Source: Capsicum annuum (Eukaryota; Streptophyta; Magnoliopsida; Solanales; Solanaceae). From it: a DNA stretch of 64,000 nt. The DNA is taken from NCBI RefSeq assembly GCF_002878395.1, contig NC_061118.1, forward strand, positions 84,222,673 to 84,286,672. The letters are read 5' to 3'. Position numbers and translations under genes: made by a program. The notes below the pieces were generated by a model that saw only the letters and a list, made by a program, of their open reading frames with translations, was not told where the DNA came from and did no database searches. Each line of letters opens with the position of its first letter. Positions within the stretch are counted from its first letter, which is position 1. Below are positions 11,451-22,100 of the stretch, in pieces.

Positions 11451-12820
11451 GTGTTGCAGGATTATGAAGATGTATTTCCCAAAGAACTTCCGCAAGGATT
11501 GCCCCCGCTTTGGGGAATTGAGCACCAAATTGATTTTGTGCCGGGCTTACAATTGCCAAACAAGCCAGCTTATAGAAGCAGCCCTATAGACACTAAGGAA
11601 TTGCAACGTCAAGTTGAGAAACTTCTTAACAAAGGGTATATCAAGGAGAGCATGAGTTCGTGCACGGTTCCAGTGCTACTAGTGCCTAAGAAAGACGAAA
11701 TATGGCATAAGTGTGTGGACTGTCGAGCCATCAACAAGATTACAATAAAATATCATCACTCTATCCCTAGGTTAGATGATATGCTTGATGAATTGAACGT
11801 TTCATGTTTATTTTCCAAGATTGATTTAAGGAGTGGCTATCACCAAATAAGAATGCAACCCGGTGATAAATGAAAAACTGCCTTTAAGACCAAGTTTGGT
11901 CTCTATGAATGGATGGATATGCCATTTGGCCTAACAAATGCTCCAAGTACTTTTATGAGGCTAATCAATCATGTGATGAAGCCATTTATGGAAAGTTTAT
12001 TGTTGTCTACTTTGATGATGTCTTGGTTTATAACAATTCTTTAGATGAGCATGTGATGTATTTACAATGTGTGTTTGATGTCCTTAGAAAGGAAAAATTG
12101 TATGTATATCTAAAAAATGCTCCTTTGGTGTTAATGAAGTTGTTTTCTTGGGTTTTGTTGTTAGTTCAAGAGGGGTCAAAGTGGATGAATCCAAGATAAA
12201 CTCTATCAAAAATTGGCCAATCCCATAAACCGTTGGAGAAGTAAGAAGCTTCCATGGGTTGGCTAGTTTTTATTGAAGGTTTGTCAAAGGATTTAGCACC
12301 ATAGCCGCCCCCTTAACCGAGGTCATTCAAAAAGATCAACCCTTTAAGTGGGGTAACAAGCAAGCCAAGGCTTTTGAAGCTTTGAAAGCTATGCTCATCT
12401 CCGCGCCTTTGTTACAATTGACCAACTTTGATAAGACATTCAAAAGTGTGATGCGAGTCAAGCAGGCATAGGGGCTGTTTTGATGCAAGATTTAAAGCCC
12501 ATTGCTTACTTTAGCGAAAATCTCAAAGGAGAAACTCAAAACTACTCCACGTATGATTTAGAGTTGTATGCCTTAATTAAAGCCTTGGCCACTTGGCAAC
12601 AATATTTATGGCCTAAGGAGTTCGTGATCCAAATGAACCATGTACCCTTAAAGCATCTTCGGGCACAAGACAAGCTTAACAAATGGCGTGCCAAATGGAT
12701 TGAGTTTTTTGAAACCTTCCCTTATGTTATCCAATACAAGAAGGGTAAGGATAATGTAGTAGCCGATGCTTTGTCTAGAAAACATGTTCTTATGCGCTTT
12801 GTCATCAAAATTGATGGGTT
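11451..12820 (+). pseudogene. pol: Reverse transcriptase and RNase H of element 1
   Basis: Copies element RNA to DNA. Recognisable reverse transcriptase blocks are EHQIDFVPG, RQVEKLLNKGYIKESMS, VPVLLVPKK, CVDCRAINKITIK, FSKIDLRSGYHQIRM (11815-11860), then after a TGA at 11872 the piece [15 protein letters not shown], and after a frameshift [10 protein letters not shown] (12002-12032) with the catalytic aspartate pair. RNase H follows, with [15 protein letters not shown] (12545-12590) and [11 protein letters not shown] (12750-12783). Multiple stops and at least two frameshifts. Confidence 0.85.
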
Positions 12821-14250
12821 TTAAGAGCTTAAAAGGATTATATCCCAAAGACCCTCACTTTGCTCCTATCTTTAGGAAATATAAAGAATTGGGTAGAGAC
12901 AAGTGGGATTCAGCTAGGGGTTCAAATCCCTATGCCAAGTTTGATGGTTACTTATTTAAAGGTAGATGATTGTGTGTACCCTCTAGATCTTGGAGAGAGT
13001 TGTCTGTAAGAAAAGCACATGGTGGCAGTCTAATGGGTCATTTTGGGGTCGAAAAAACCCTCGGAATATTAGAGGAGCAATGCTATTGGCCAAGAATGCA
13101 CAAAGATGTGGTTAAGATTTGCGGTTAATGTGTAGAATGCAAAGGAGCCAAATCTCAGCTCCTAGCTCACGAGTTGTACACCCAGCTACCCACCCCTTTA
13201 CGTCCTTGGCTTGATATATCTATGGATTTTGTGTTGGGGCTGCCAAGGACTAGACGAGGTCGGGATAGTATCTTTGTTGTACTCGATCAGTTTTCTAAGA
13301 TGGCACACTTTATTCCTAGCTTTAAATGTGATGACGCATCTAGCATGGCCTTTTCATTTATTGTTAATGATGTCAAATTGCATGGTGTTCCGAGGACCAT
13401 TATGAGTGATAGGGACTCTAAGTTCCTAAGCCACTTTTGGAAGTCCATGTGGGGTAGCTTGGTACCAGGTTATTGTTCTCTACTCTTGCCACCCACAAAC
13501 TGATGGCCAAACGGAAGTAGTAAATAGGACTTTGGGTGCTATGCTACGTTCCATGGTTAAGGGAAAAATGACTTCTTCAGAGGAGCACTTACCATTTATT
13601 GAATTTGCCTATAATTGTGTAATACACTTAAGTACGGGAAAGGCTCCCTTTGAGTGTGTATACGACCTCAACTCCCTTACCCCTTTGGATTTAATGCCTT
13701 TGCCAAGTGATCTCATGATTAGCTTAGATGGAAGCAAGAGGGCAGATTCTATGAAAAAGTTACATGAGAATGTGCGGCTTCGACTTGAGAAGAAAAACCA
13801 AGTAATTGCAAGGAGGGTGAACAAGGGGAGAAAGAAACTCATTTTTGAACCGGGAGATTGGGTGTAGGTGCATCTTCAGAAGGATCAGTTTCCATCTCAA
13901 AGGAAGTCCAAATTGATGCCGAGGGGTGATGGTCTATTCCAAGTACTTGAGAAAATCAATGACAATGCCTACAAGATTGACCTTCCACCGGAATATCAAG
14001 TGCACAACACTTTCAACATGTGTGATCTTTCTCTCGTAGATGTGGTTGAAGACGACCAAATGCTGAATTTGAGGTCAAATTCCTCTCAATATGGAAAGGA
14101 TGATACGGGTATAGCAAGCTGTCCAACAAGTTCATGACCATTCACACGTAACCAAGCTCGGGAGTTACAAAAACTCCAAGCCTTGTTCATGCAAATATCC
14201 GCGTTTGAGTTGGTGTTTGATCCACCTAATGGTCTAAATTTTTTTAAGTA
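12821..14250 (+). pseudogene. Integrase of element 1, running into the 3' LTR
   Basis: Inserts element DNA into the genome. The zinc-binding N-terminus is partly kept (CVECKGA near 13130). The core shows [17 protein letters not shown] (first aspartate, 13220-13260), [15 protein letters not shown] (second, about 13400-13440) and, after a frameshift near 13455, GQTEVVNRTLGAML with the catalytic glutamate (about 13505-13545). The C-terminal part has WV(stop)VHLQKDQFP and [17 protein letters not shown] (13938-13988). The frame then continues across the 3' LTR start as [12 protein letters not shown], so the polyprotein tail was encoded by the LTR. Confidence 0.85.
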
Positions 14251-14910
14251 TGAAGAGGAGCCTTGAAGTGTAATAAACTTACACTCCAAGTCCACCCCAT
14301 GGCAAGGGCAATCTGGTTATTTTCTCCTTTATTTATGGTGTAATATAAATATATGATATTAGGGTTATTTGGTAGCTAGTTCTTTCGTAATATTTTGAGA
14401 CATAAACACTTGTAATATTGAGGAACTTCTCTCTCTTCCATCGGAGAATCCCCAAATCTAAAAACTCATAAGTAGAGTGATACTTGTGTTGTATCTTGGA
14501 TAGAAACAAGGATCTTGAGGTCATAGAGTTCCTCTTGGTCCAAGTAAGAACTTGGTGTTAATATTCTTTAGTCTTAGGGTCCTCTCTTGTTGTTAGGGTT
14601 CTTAGACTCTTGAATATTACATGTCAAGTTACTATCTTCTTGTAATCTTGTTAAGATTGTGTTTTGTAATCTTGAATTCTAGTGAAGCCGTGTGGGGATC
14701 TTTCGATTCACTAGAACCTTATTGACGTGCTGGTTCTTCTTGAAAACTTCATCATCTTGTTCTAAAAACGTGATTCTTAAAGACTAGTGAAGCTGTGTGT
14801 GGCCTATTTCAATTCACTAGCACTTGTTGTTCAACTTGTTGTTCTTGTGTTAGTTTGTTCATCTTGTTGTTGTTGCTGGATTCTTGCATTATAGACTTGG
14901 TAGTGTATTA
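14101..14910 (+). repeat. 3' LTR of element 1
   Basis: Aligns end to end with 7202-8010. Begins TGATACGGGTATAGC and ends TAGTGTATTA, the final CA having mutated to TA. The second inverted-repeat unit is better preserved here (CTAGTGAA near 14783). Confidence 0.95.
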
Positions 14911-14915
14911 TTTGA
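14911..14915. repeat. Target-site duplication TTTGA, right copy
   Basis: Directly follows the CATT/ATTA-type 3' LTR end and matches 7197-7201. Confidence 0.95.
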
Positions 14916-15425
14916 GATAGCCTTCGAAGCCTTTCACTACAACAAACAATAATGGAAAACCAATAGAAATTCCCCTGGTTAAAATTTATATGGATGGGTT
15001 GCTCGGGGAGACTATTATACTGTAGAAGGTGCTTGGGAGAATACCTGTGTGGGAAAGGGGAGGTGGAGAAGATCATATATCATCTTAGACCTTGTTTAAG
15101 AGAAAATACAGGGAAGAAAGTAAGGAACTTCTAGCCAATCTGGCCAATGAAATTGAATTGAAAGATAAAATAACTGAATGAGCTGCAAATGTGAAAGTGT
15201 ATCCAAATATTAAAATCCGTCAGTCGCTCTAGAAAAAGAAAAATGCTAAAGAGGACTAGAGCTGGACACTAGGGACTGCGACTATCTAGTGTGTTTTGAA
15301 TGAAGACTCACAAAATACAGGATCATAACTCTAAGGAAGCAACTTGGCGAGCACAGAGGATTGGTAAGATTTTTAGTCAAGAATGAAACTTAAACCAACA
15401 ACCCAGAAGTAAAAATAAGGTAGTA
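14911..15425 (+). pseudogene. Left arm (part 2) of the FDM/IDN2-like inverted repeat
   Basis: Continues the arm interrupted at 7201. It reads LYGW-type sequence (AATTTATATGGATGGGTTGC at 14983-15002), then GEYLCGKGEVEKI, and after a frameshift REESKELLANLANEIELKD (about 15110-15166). In the plant XS-domain proteins FDM1-5/IDN2, the XS domain ends in LYGWVARADDY, followed by a GEYLRK-like and a LVANLANEIE-like segment entering the coiled coil. The order and words agree, so I infer an FDM/IDN2-like source; these proteins bind double-stranded RNA in RNA-directed DNA methylation. Stops and frame changes make it non-coding. Beyond about 15340 it resembles a GGTAAG splice donor and intron. The arm matches 15555-15975 in reverse complement. 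Confidence 0.65.
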
Positions 15426-15554
15426 GATAGAAAAAGGTGTGAAGTTGGGCAGAAATACCATGCCTTGTTATTTCTACTTCCTTTGACCAGACCAGAACCA
15501 CAAGCAGAAGGTCTGGGATGCAAGCTTAACTTCAGAAATTACCACCTTGGCTTG
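15426..15554. other. Loop between the inverted-repeat arms
   Basis: About 130 bp not shared between the arms. Contains GGGCAGAAATACC followed by ATGCC; no gene. Confidence 0.55.
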
Positions 15555-16276
15555 ATCCCTTATTTTTACTTCAGGAGTTGTTCGTTCAGGTTGTGTTCCT
15601 GATAACAATCTTACCACCATCAGTGCTCGGAAAACGTCAACCTTAGAGTTTTGGTCCTGTATTTTGTGCCACGCTAGCTAGTTGTAGTCCCCTAACAAAG
15701 TGTACAACTCCAGACTACTTAGCAGTTTTCTTTTCAAAATGGATTGATGGATTTTTATTTTTAGATACACTTGTGTTTCTTCTTTAATAAGGTCTGAGTT
15801 GATATATGGTCTTCTCCACCTTCCCCCGCCCGCACAGGTATTCTCCTAAGCACTTCCTGCTATATAATAGTCTCCTCGAGCAACCCATCCATATAAATTT
15901 ATTCCAGGGCAATAACTATATTCATTTTCATTCTTGGTTGCAACAGTGCGAGGCTTCAGAGTCCTTTCAAAAGTCCATTGAACCGTTAAAATCAGTCTAA
16001 TAAATATTGAATATTTACACTGCCTCCAAAAACTTGAACCCTTCTCCAAACTTGACATATAAACATTAGCAAAATCTTTATTAAACCGTAATAGGATATT
16101 GACACCACCTACTTGGTCCCTCAGCCTTATCAGTTCAAACCTAATAATCTAAACTGCAAAATGCAACATCTTGTTTGAATGATTAATGCCTAATATAGAT
16201 AAAGAACTAACATTCACAAAATTATTGTACTGTATGTGTGTTTTTACGATAGGTTGATCAGTTATACATACCTCCC
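15555..16276 (-). pseudogene. Right arm of the FDM/IDN2-like inverted repeat
   Basis: On the minus strand this reads RFNKDFANVYMSSLEKGS (about 16085-16030), RTVATKNENEYSY, then NLYGWVARGDYY (15900-15865) and a TAG, the best-preserved copy of the LYGWVAR motif that ends the XS domain in FDM/IDN2 proteins. In the best 100 bp (15805-15905 against 14982-15085) the arms agree at close to 88% by eye; elsewhere the agreement is lower with several gaps. The segment encoding LLANLANEIE, present in the left arm, is missing here. The source gene is sense on plus in the left arm and antisense here. Confidence 0.65.
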
Positions 16277-16483
16277 ATATATGAAGTGGTTTTACCTACA
16301 AGCAACTTATTCCTCCAAACCTATTTTTACTCTATCCTTTAATGCTGGTTGGACAAAAGTTGATCCGCTTTCACTTCCTTTTATTTGCAAACAAGAGAAA
16401 AACATTTGATATCAAACAAGAGAAGAACAAAAATAACATTACAAAAGGGTAACACAAAATTGAATGAATAAAACACATTACAA
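16277..16483. other. Spacer between inverted repeat and palindrome block 4
   Basis: AT-rich with an imperfect repeated AAACAAGAGA(A)GAACA word; no gene seen. Confidence 0.3.
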
Positions 16484-16720
16484 CAAGAGTTCCAACAGAT
16501 GACCCATCTATTCCAATGGATTCCTTATCTGTTCAATAGATGAGTCATTTATTATAATAGGTGACACATATGTGGCAACAGATAGTTGTCAAGTTACAAT
16601 AGATGGGTTATCTGTTGGAATAAATCAAACCAACATTGCTACTGGTTTGATTTTTTCCAACAGTTGCTCTGTCTATTTCAACAACTGATTTATCAGTTGC
16701 AACAGTTAAGGAAACTGTTA
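16484..16720. repeat. Palindrome block 4
   Basis: Degenerate CATCTGTTGCAACAGATG words with spacers, same family as block 1. Confidence 0.7.
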
Positions 16721-17492
16721 CAACACCACCAACAATAACATCAATAATAAAGAAACTATACCATATGTTCCAACATCATCAAAAACACAAACACCACATA
16801 TTCTAACAATTCCAACACCCCCAACAACAGCACCACCAACAAAGAAACAAACAAAAGACATAAAAAATGATACTGACAATAAGGCTTTTTAAGTTCTCCC
16901 AACAGATAAATTTTTTTGCATATTGTAATAAAAATAATGGTTCGTTCATTCAAGACTTAAAAGTCACCTTTCCTTTAATTTCTCAATAAATAGGATACTG
17001 GTAAAGGGTAAATCAATAAAAACAATAGATGTAAATATCTAATTTAAATAACATACAAAGAAAAAGATGAGAAGGAAAGAATAATAGTGAACCATAGCTG
17101 CAATGTCAAAAAAACATAAGGATCAGAACACCCATTTTAGTTGAGAAAAGATATAGATCTATTGAGATCGAAAAGGATCCTCATACAAAATAGAATTCTA
17201 GAGATGGGTTGTGATTAACCTAAAGAGGAGAGAAAGAGAATTCTAAAATAAAGAAGAGAAATAAGTTAATTTATGGATGAAGGAGAGAGAATTCTAGATA
17301 TGGATTTTTAATATTTATTAATAACTTTGAGTGGAACGAGGAGATGTTGACATTGAAAAGATAAGATAAGACTACTCAAGGAAGAGATTTATGAGTTATC
17401 CAAGTAATATTTTTTATCGCCTTAGTATTTTATCTTTTTTATCTCGGACAGGAAATTTCTTTAGTATAAATAAAAGATCTTCAAACATATAG
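16721..17492. other. Low-complexity AT-rich stretch
   Basis: CAA/ACA triplet runs at 16720-16850, then purine-rich sequence with AGAGAGAGAATTCTA repeated imperfectly near 17225-17300. The short frames here are products of these repeats. No gene recognised. Confidence 0.4.
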
Positions 17493-17668
17493 GTCATCTT
17501 TTGCAACCGATGTCAATTTTTGTTTGAAAATTTCCAATGGCTCAGTCATCTGTCATAACAGATAGCAACATCTGTTTGATAATTTACAACAGATAGGTAA
17601 TCTATTGCAACAAATTCATTAATCTATTTGATAAATTCTAATAGATCAGTCATCTGTTGCAACAGGTT
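17493..17668. repeat. Palindrome block 5
   Basis: Words such as CATCTGTTGCAACAGG (near 17650) and CAGTCATCTGTCATAACAGAT; same family as block 1. Confidence 0.65.
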
Positions 17669-17714
17669 GAATATTTATTTTTATACAATTTCAATTGAGT
17701 TTATATATTCAACT

Positions 17715-18478
17715 ACAACTTCAATTTATTCAGCTACAACTAGGGATGAGTTGATAGGGCCAGCTATATTGCATGATATTGGTGTTGCATTCCTCCTAAC
17801 CCAAGTCATCAATCGACCAATATGAGTTGAAATAATTCATATTAGATTATTATTTGAAACAACTTCAATTTATTCAGCTACAACTAGGGATGAGTTGATA
17901 GGGCCAGCTATATTGCATGATATTGGTGTTGCATTCCTCCTAACCCAAGTCATCAATCGACCAATATGAGTTGAAATAATTCATATTAGATTATTATTTG
18001 AAACAACTTCAATTGATTCAGTTACAACTAGGGATGAGTTGATAGGGTCAATTATATTGCATGATGTTGGTATTGCGCTTCTTCTGACTTGAGTCGTCAA
18101 TCAACCAATCAGAGTTGAAACGATTAATATTAGCTTATTATTTGAAATACCTAAATTTATTTAGCTATAAATAGGTATGAGTTGATAGGGTCAACTATAT
18201 TGCATGATGTAGGTACTGTGTTCCTCCTGACCTGAGTCATCAATCGACCAATCTGAGTTGAAATAATTCATATTAGCTTATTATTTGAAATACCTAAATT
18301 GATATAGCTACAACTATGGATGAGTTAATAGGGTCAACTATATTGGATGATGTTGGTATTACATTCCTCCTGACCCAAGTCATCAATCGACCAATCTGAG
18401 TTGAAATGATTTATATTAGCTTATTATTTGAAATACCTAAATTGATTTATCTATAACTAGGGATGAGCAAATTATTTG
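17715..18478. repeat. 143/144-bp tandem array, about five units
   Basis: The landmark TAGGGATGAG, or a one-base variant, occurs at 17741, 17885, 18029, 18172, 18315 and 18468, giving periods of 144, 144, 143, 143 and 153 bp. Units one and two are nearly identical; differences appear only in the last bases. Later units diverge progressively. Each unit holds CATCAATCGACCAAT and a TATTTGAAA word. It ends where the leader of the next transposon gene seems to begin. No coding function seen. Confidence 0.95.
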
Positions 18479-18930
18479 GACCAAATTAACATTTTTAAAA
18501 CTTGTCATTCTTTTCCAAAATACAAATCAACCCATACAAATCAACTATTTACGAGAAAATATTTCATCATTTTAAATCTTGAGATCTCGCTCTTTTCTTT
18601 CTCTCTCAGTAATAGTCAACGACTACTCAACATATTTCTCAACCCTTCACAATAGATCTATTTTCTTCCTATTTTCGACCACATAATTGTTATTTTTGAC
18701 TTATTCTTGCTTGTATCCATTATTTTCTCTGTCTTCATAGGTAATACAGTTCAAGAAGAGTTTTACATTTGTTATTTTGTCTAAAAATTAGGGCTTTTTA
18801 GTTAATAATTAAAAAAATACTTTTAGTTGTATTATCTTTGAGAATGGGTTGCAATTTTTAGTTTTGATGCTAAAATCGTAGGAAGAAACCGATAAAATCC
18901 TAGTTTTTGTCAAAGTGTTCCGTTGACTAT
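18479..18930 (+). other. Probable leader of the second Mutator-type gene
   Basis: AT-rich DNA with a TC-rich tract (TCTTTTCTTTCTCTCTC near 18590-18607), resembling the leader at 1910-1960. No gene. Confidence 0.3.
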
Positions 18931-19376
18931 CGTGGTATTGTTGGATGGTGTTTGTGGTATTAGTGGTATTGGTGGTGTTGGTGTTGGTGTTGGTGGCATT
19001 GGTGGTGTTTGTAGTGGTTGTTGTTGTTGGTGTTAGTGGCATTGGTTGGTGGTATTGATGGTGTCGGTATTGGTGGGGTTAGTGGTATTGGTTGGTGGTA
19101 TTGATGGTGTCAGAATTGGTGGTGTTTGTGGTGGCTATTGGTGGTGTTGGTATTGATGGTGTTTATGGTGGCTGTTAGTGGTGTCGGTATTGGTGGGGGT
19201 GTTTGTGGAATTGATTGGTACTGCTGGTGGTGTCAGTATTGGTGATGTTGGTGGTATTAGTATTGGTGGTGTTTGTGGTGGCTGTTGGTGGTATTTATGG
19301 TGGCTGTTGGTGGTGGTAGTGGTGGTATTAATTGGTGGTGTCGGTATTGGTGGTATTTGTGGTAGTGTTGGTGGTT
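18931..19376. repeat. GGT-rich imperfect minisatellite
   Basis: About 445 bp built from GGTGGTATTGGTGGTGTT-like units with frequent slips. Open frames rich in Gly/Val on plus and Thr/Asn on minus are by-products. Confidence 0.9.
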
Positions 19377-19585
19377 CATCTGTTGCAACAGGTGGAACAA
19401 TTGTTGGGAGATATTAAAATAGGTTTTCAAATAGATTTCCTATCTGTTGCAACAAACGTTTCATTAGTAGCAAGATTGTTTTGCTCTCATCTATCAGGTT
19501 GTTCATCAGTTGCAACAGGCTATTCATTTGTCGTAAGAGATGATTCATTGGTTCCAATTGATGGGTTATCTGTTGGAATATATTT
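19377..19585. repeat. Palindrome block 6
   Basis: CATCTGTTGCAACAGG at about 19377 and further degenerate words to GGGTTATCTGTTGGAATA near 19578. Same family as block 1, placed just upstream of the next gene. Confidence 0.7.
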
Positions 19586-19723
19586 TTGTAATATGGAGCA
19601 TAAAGATTTATTGAAATATCTTTCCATTTTTTCAAAAATTATGCATACATCAATTGTAATGTATTTTTGGTTTTTCTGTTGTTTGTAGGTAAAACATTTC
19701 TCCCAAAAGAAAAAAAAGTGAAA

Positions 19724-21677
19724 ATGGATCAACTTCTAACCACCTAACAAAACAAAGCTAGAGTACAGATGGATTTGGAGGAGCTTCCTGAATAATCTCA
19801 ATCAAGGAAAAGTGAAGTTGAGAAAAGATATGAAAACGACGTTAAGGGAGGTGGACAAGGGTCTGTAGATGGTGATGAGGAAATTGAAAGTGGGGAGAAA
19901 GAAGAAGAAGATAAACAAAAAGAGGAGAAAGAAAAAAGTGAAAAAGATGATGATGATCAACATGATGATAATGCATCACCATAGGAGCGTGAATTAATAT
20001 CGAAATCCCATCATGAGGCTGTCAAACTATTAGTATTGACAGGTTTCAAGTTGCGATACCAATAGATGACCCTGCAGAACTAACTGGTGACTTTGTACTT
20101 AAATGTCACTTGGGGAAACCTTTTGATGAATTTAGGAATACTATGAAGAATGAAAATGTAGATGAACTTTTTATGAAGAGCTGCTTTAGACACTTTCTTG
20201 AGTTGCCTGAGGACCACACTTTCCATTTCCAAATGAGCATGGTATATAGTCTTTTCAAATGAAGGATCAAGTACGTGGGGGATGGTTTGAAGGAAGGGAT
20301 AAAAAGATGGATGAAGTCTGGATCAATTGTGGCATACTGGTTTATTTTGGCTTGATAGGGTTTGCCATAGTGACAGATGTGAGATGCGATCTTCTAGAAG
20401 AACCTCTTTTCAAAGAAACAATCCGCAAAAAGTTTAAAGCAAGCTGGACAGACAAACCACTACCATCAAATAGAGGGAAAACATTATCCAAATGACCACC
20501 CACCAAAATTAACAAATGCAAGAAAAAATAAATGGGTTGTTGGACATTGCTGGATGTGGCTATAGAGCCATGAAGTTGATAGAAATATCAAGGATAAAAC
20601 CATAATAAAGAAGTAAAAGGAACAATTGTGCTTAGTTTGGTTTGCCCATTCCGTTTTATTGGCAAGAGACATCAACAAAGTCATAGAAGATGATTTGTTA
20701 AAGCTTGCTGAGGATTTTGAGAATTTCAACAATTATCTCTGGAGACATGACAACTACAACTTGATTGTCAAATATTTACTGTCAAAGCTATCCCCAAAGA
20801 CTATTACAATAGATGGATTTCCTTGGGCTTTTATGGTAAAATCAATCACTATTTGTTTACTCTTTCATTAATTTGTATTGAATAGTTATTATGAACTTTT
20901 TTTGCTTGCTTCTTTTTACATTTTTTAGTCTTGGGCATTTGAAATCATTCCTCCCCTCTGAAAGCAGGTCAAGGATTACCCAAATAAGGTTTCTCATCCA
21001 AGGATCCTAAGGTGGTTGGCTGCAAAGAGCAGCACAAGAATTAAGGAGACTAATCACGTTAACTCTCTGGATGATGCAATAAGTTTTATTTCAAGTAAAA
21101 TAATTTGACTCAAAGAAAGATATTAAAATAGATGCGCTATCTGTTGCGACAAATGGGTCATCTGTTGCTAAAGATTACCCATCTACTGCAGCTGGTACAA
21201 CAGAAGGGTAATCTATTATGACAGAAAATTCATATTTTACAATAGATAACCTATCTATTGCTTTGGTTCTCTGAACTCGACTCAATAGATTACCCATTTA
21301 CTATAAATTATTCAACTGATAGGTTATCTGATGCAACATATATTTAATCTGTTGCCACATATAAATCATTTATTGCAAAAGAAAGATAATCTGCTGTATA
21401 TGTTGTCTGTGTTAACATGTAACCCAATAAATTATTATATTGATTTAAATGTATATATCTTTTTTTATAGGCAGTGCATCCATAGATCATGCCTACTGAG
21501 CACGAGTTAGGGATGACTTTTTTTATTACTCTAGGTCTTATTGATACAATAGCAGACCCAACAGTGGAGTTAATAAAGAAGGAATTGGCTGGAGCAACAG
21601 CCATAAAAAGAGCAGTTAGGCAAGGTCAACCTAATGTTAAGGCTCTTCATGACCAACCTACTGCAACAGATTTGAGT
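19724..21677 (+). pseudogene. DUF1985/Ulp1-type Mutator-borne gene, truncated
   Basis: Genes of this type are carried by plant Mutator-like elements and normally pair a DUF1985-like region with a C-terminal Ulp1 (SUMO-protease) domain; the element function is unknown. From ATG 19724 there is a charged coiled N-terminus (EKRYENDVKGGGQG, EEEDKQKEEKE). The DUF1985-like region follows: KSCFRHFLELPEDHTFHFQM (20175-20235), DEVWINCGILVYFGLIGFAI in another frame, and CLVWFAHSVLLARDINKVIE (20630-20690). A GGTAAA donor near 20835 and a second exon (SWAFEIIPPL, RILRWLAAK) follow. Then comes an intron holding palindrome block 7, and an exon with TEHELGMTFFITLGLIDTI and GQPNVKALHDQPTATD. Gypsy element 2 cuts it at 21677 before any protease domain. 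At least six stops plus frameshifts. Confidence 0.75.
21120..21410. repeat. Palindrome block 7, inside an intron
   Basis: CTATCTGTTGCGACAAATGG and similar words lie between two exon-like pieces of the DUF1985/Ulp1-type pseudogene (exon ending near 21090, next exon after a TTTTTATAGGCAG acceptor near 21475). So this block is intronic rather than terminal. Confidence 0.7.
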
Positions 21678-21839
21678 TGTTACATTCTGGGTTTTGGCCA
21701 TAGAAATTTTCCTCAAAATCTATTCTCTGGACCTAATACGACTCCATGGTATGATCCGTATGCTGAGGTATGAGTGGTATAGTCTCGCCATAAGCTAGCT
21801 AGTATTAGTTGGTGGGATGATTTTTATCACTATAATGGT

Positions 21840-22100
21840 CATGATGTATGGGTGCGAGTTATAAGGATTGATATGAGTCATATCGATGACTCATATTGTA
21901 GGTAGTGTTTGATCCTCCTGGTAATTCATTCTGCCAGGGCTACGGATCATGGGTACGAATCATATGCTGAGGTTATGACTTGGTTGGATTCATTGTATAC
22001 TGGGCAATGTCTGATCCAAAGGTTAAGGCCTGGGTACGACTGGTAAAAACCAATCGTAAGGAAGGGTACGACTCGTAAGAGGTCTAGTCGTATCCCTATA
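21840..22100. repeat. Inverted-repeat word cluster in element 2 LTR
   Basis: Perfect 11-bp arms ATATGAGTCAT (21871-21881) and ATGACTCATAT (21886-21896) around ATCG. Then GGGTACGACT-type words at 21951, 22032 and 22064, the last facing AGTCGTATCCC at 22086-22096. A TTTTTAAAGAAC stretch and then TTTTAATATA follow within about 80 bp, a likely promoter region. So the cluster sits in U3. Confidence 0.75.

Larger units (their letters stand above)
7202..14910 (+). mobile_element. Complete Ty3/gypsy LTR retrotransposon (element 1)
   Basis: A full-length element of 7,709 bp. It has LTRs of 809 and 810 bp starting TGATACGGG, a primer-binding site after the 5' LTR, gag, then protease, reverse transcriptase, RNase H and integrase in gypsy order, and a purine run (14091-14100) before the 3' LTR. 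It is flanked by a perfect TTTGA duplication. By eye the LTRs differ at roughly 6-8% of positions, so the insertion is not recent. Stops and frameshifts in gag and pol make it inactive. The integrase tail without an evident chromodomain, and pol running on into the 3' LTR, recall chromoviruses of the CRM/Reina type; that placement is tentative. Confidence 0.95.

Noticed and set aside
15104..15260. A separate coiled-coil gene captured between the inverted-repeat arms
   Set aside because: The REESKELLANLANEIE segment continues the FDM/IDN2-like sequence of the left arm and is simply missing from the right arm.
18809..19417. Thr/Asn-rich and Gly/Val-rich open frames
   Set aside because: Both are by-products of the GGT-rich minisatellite.
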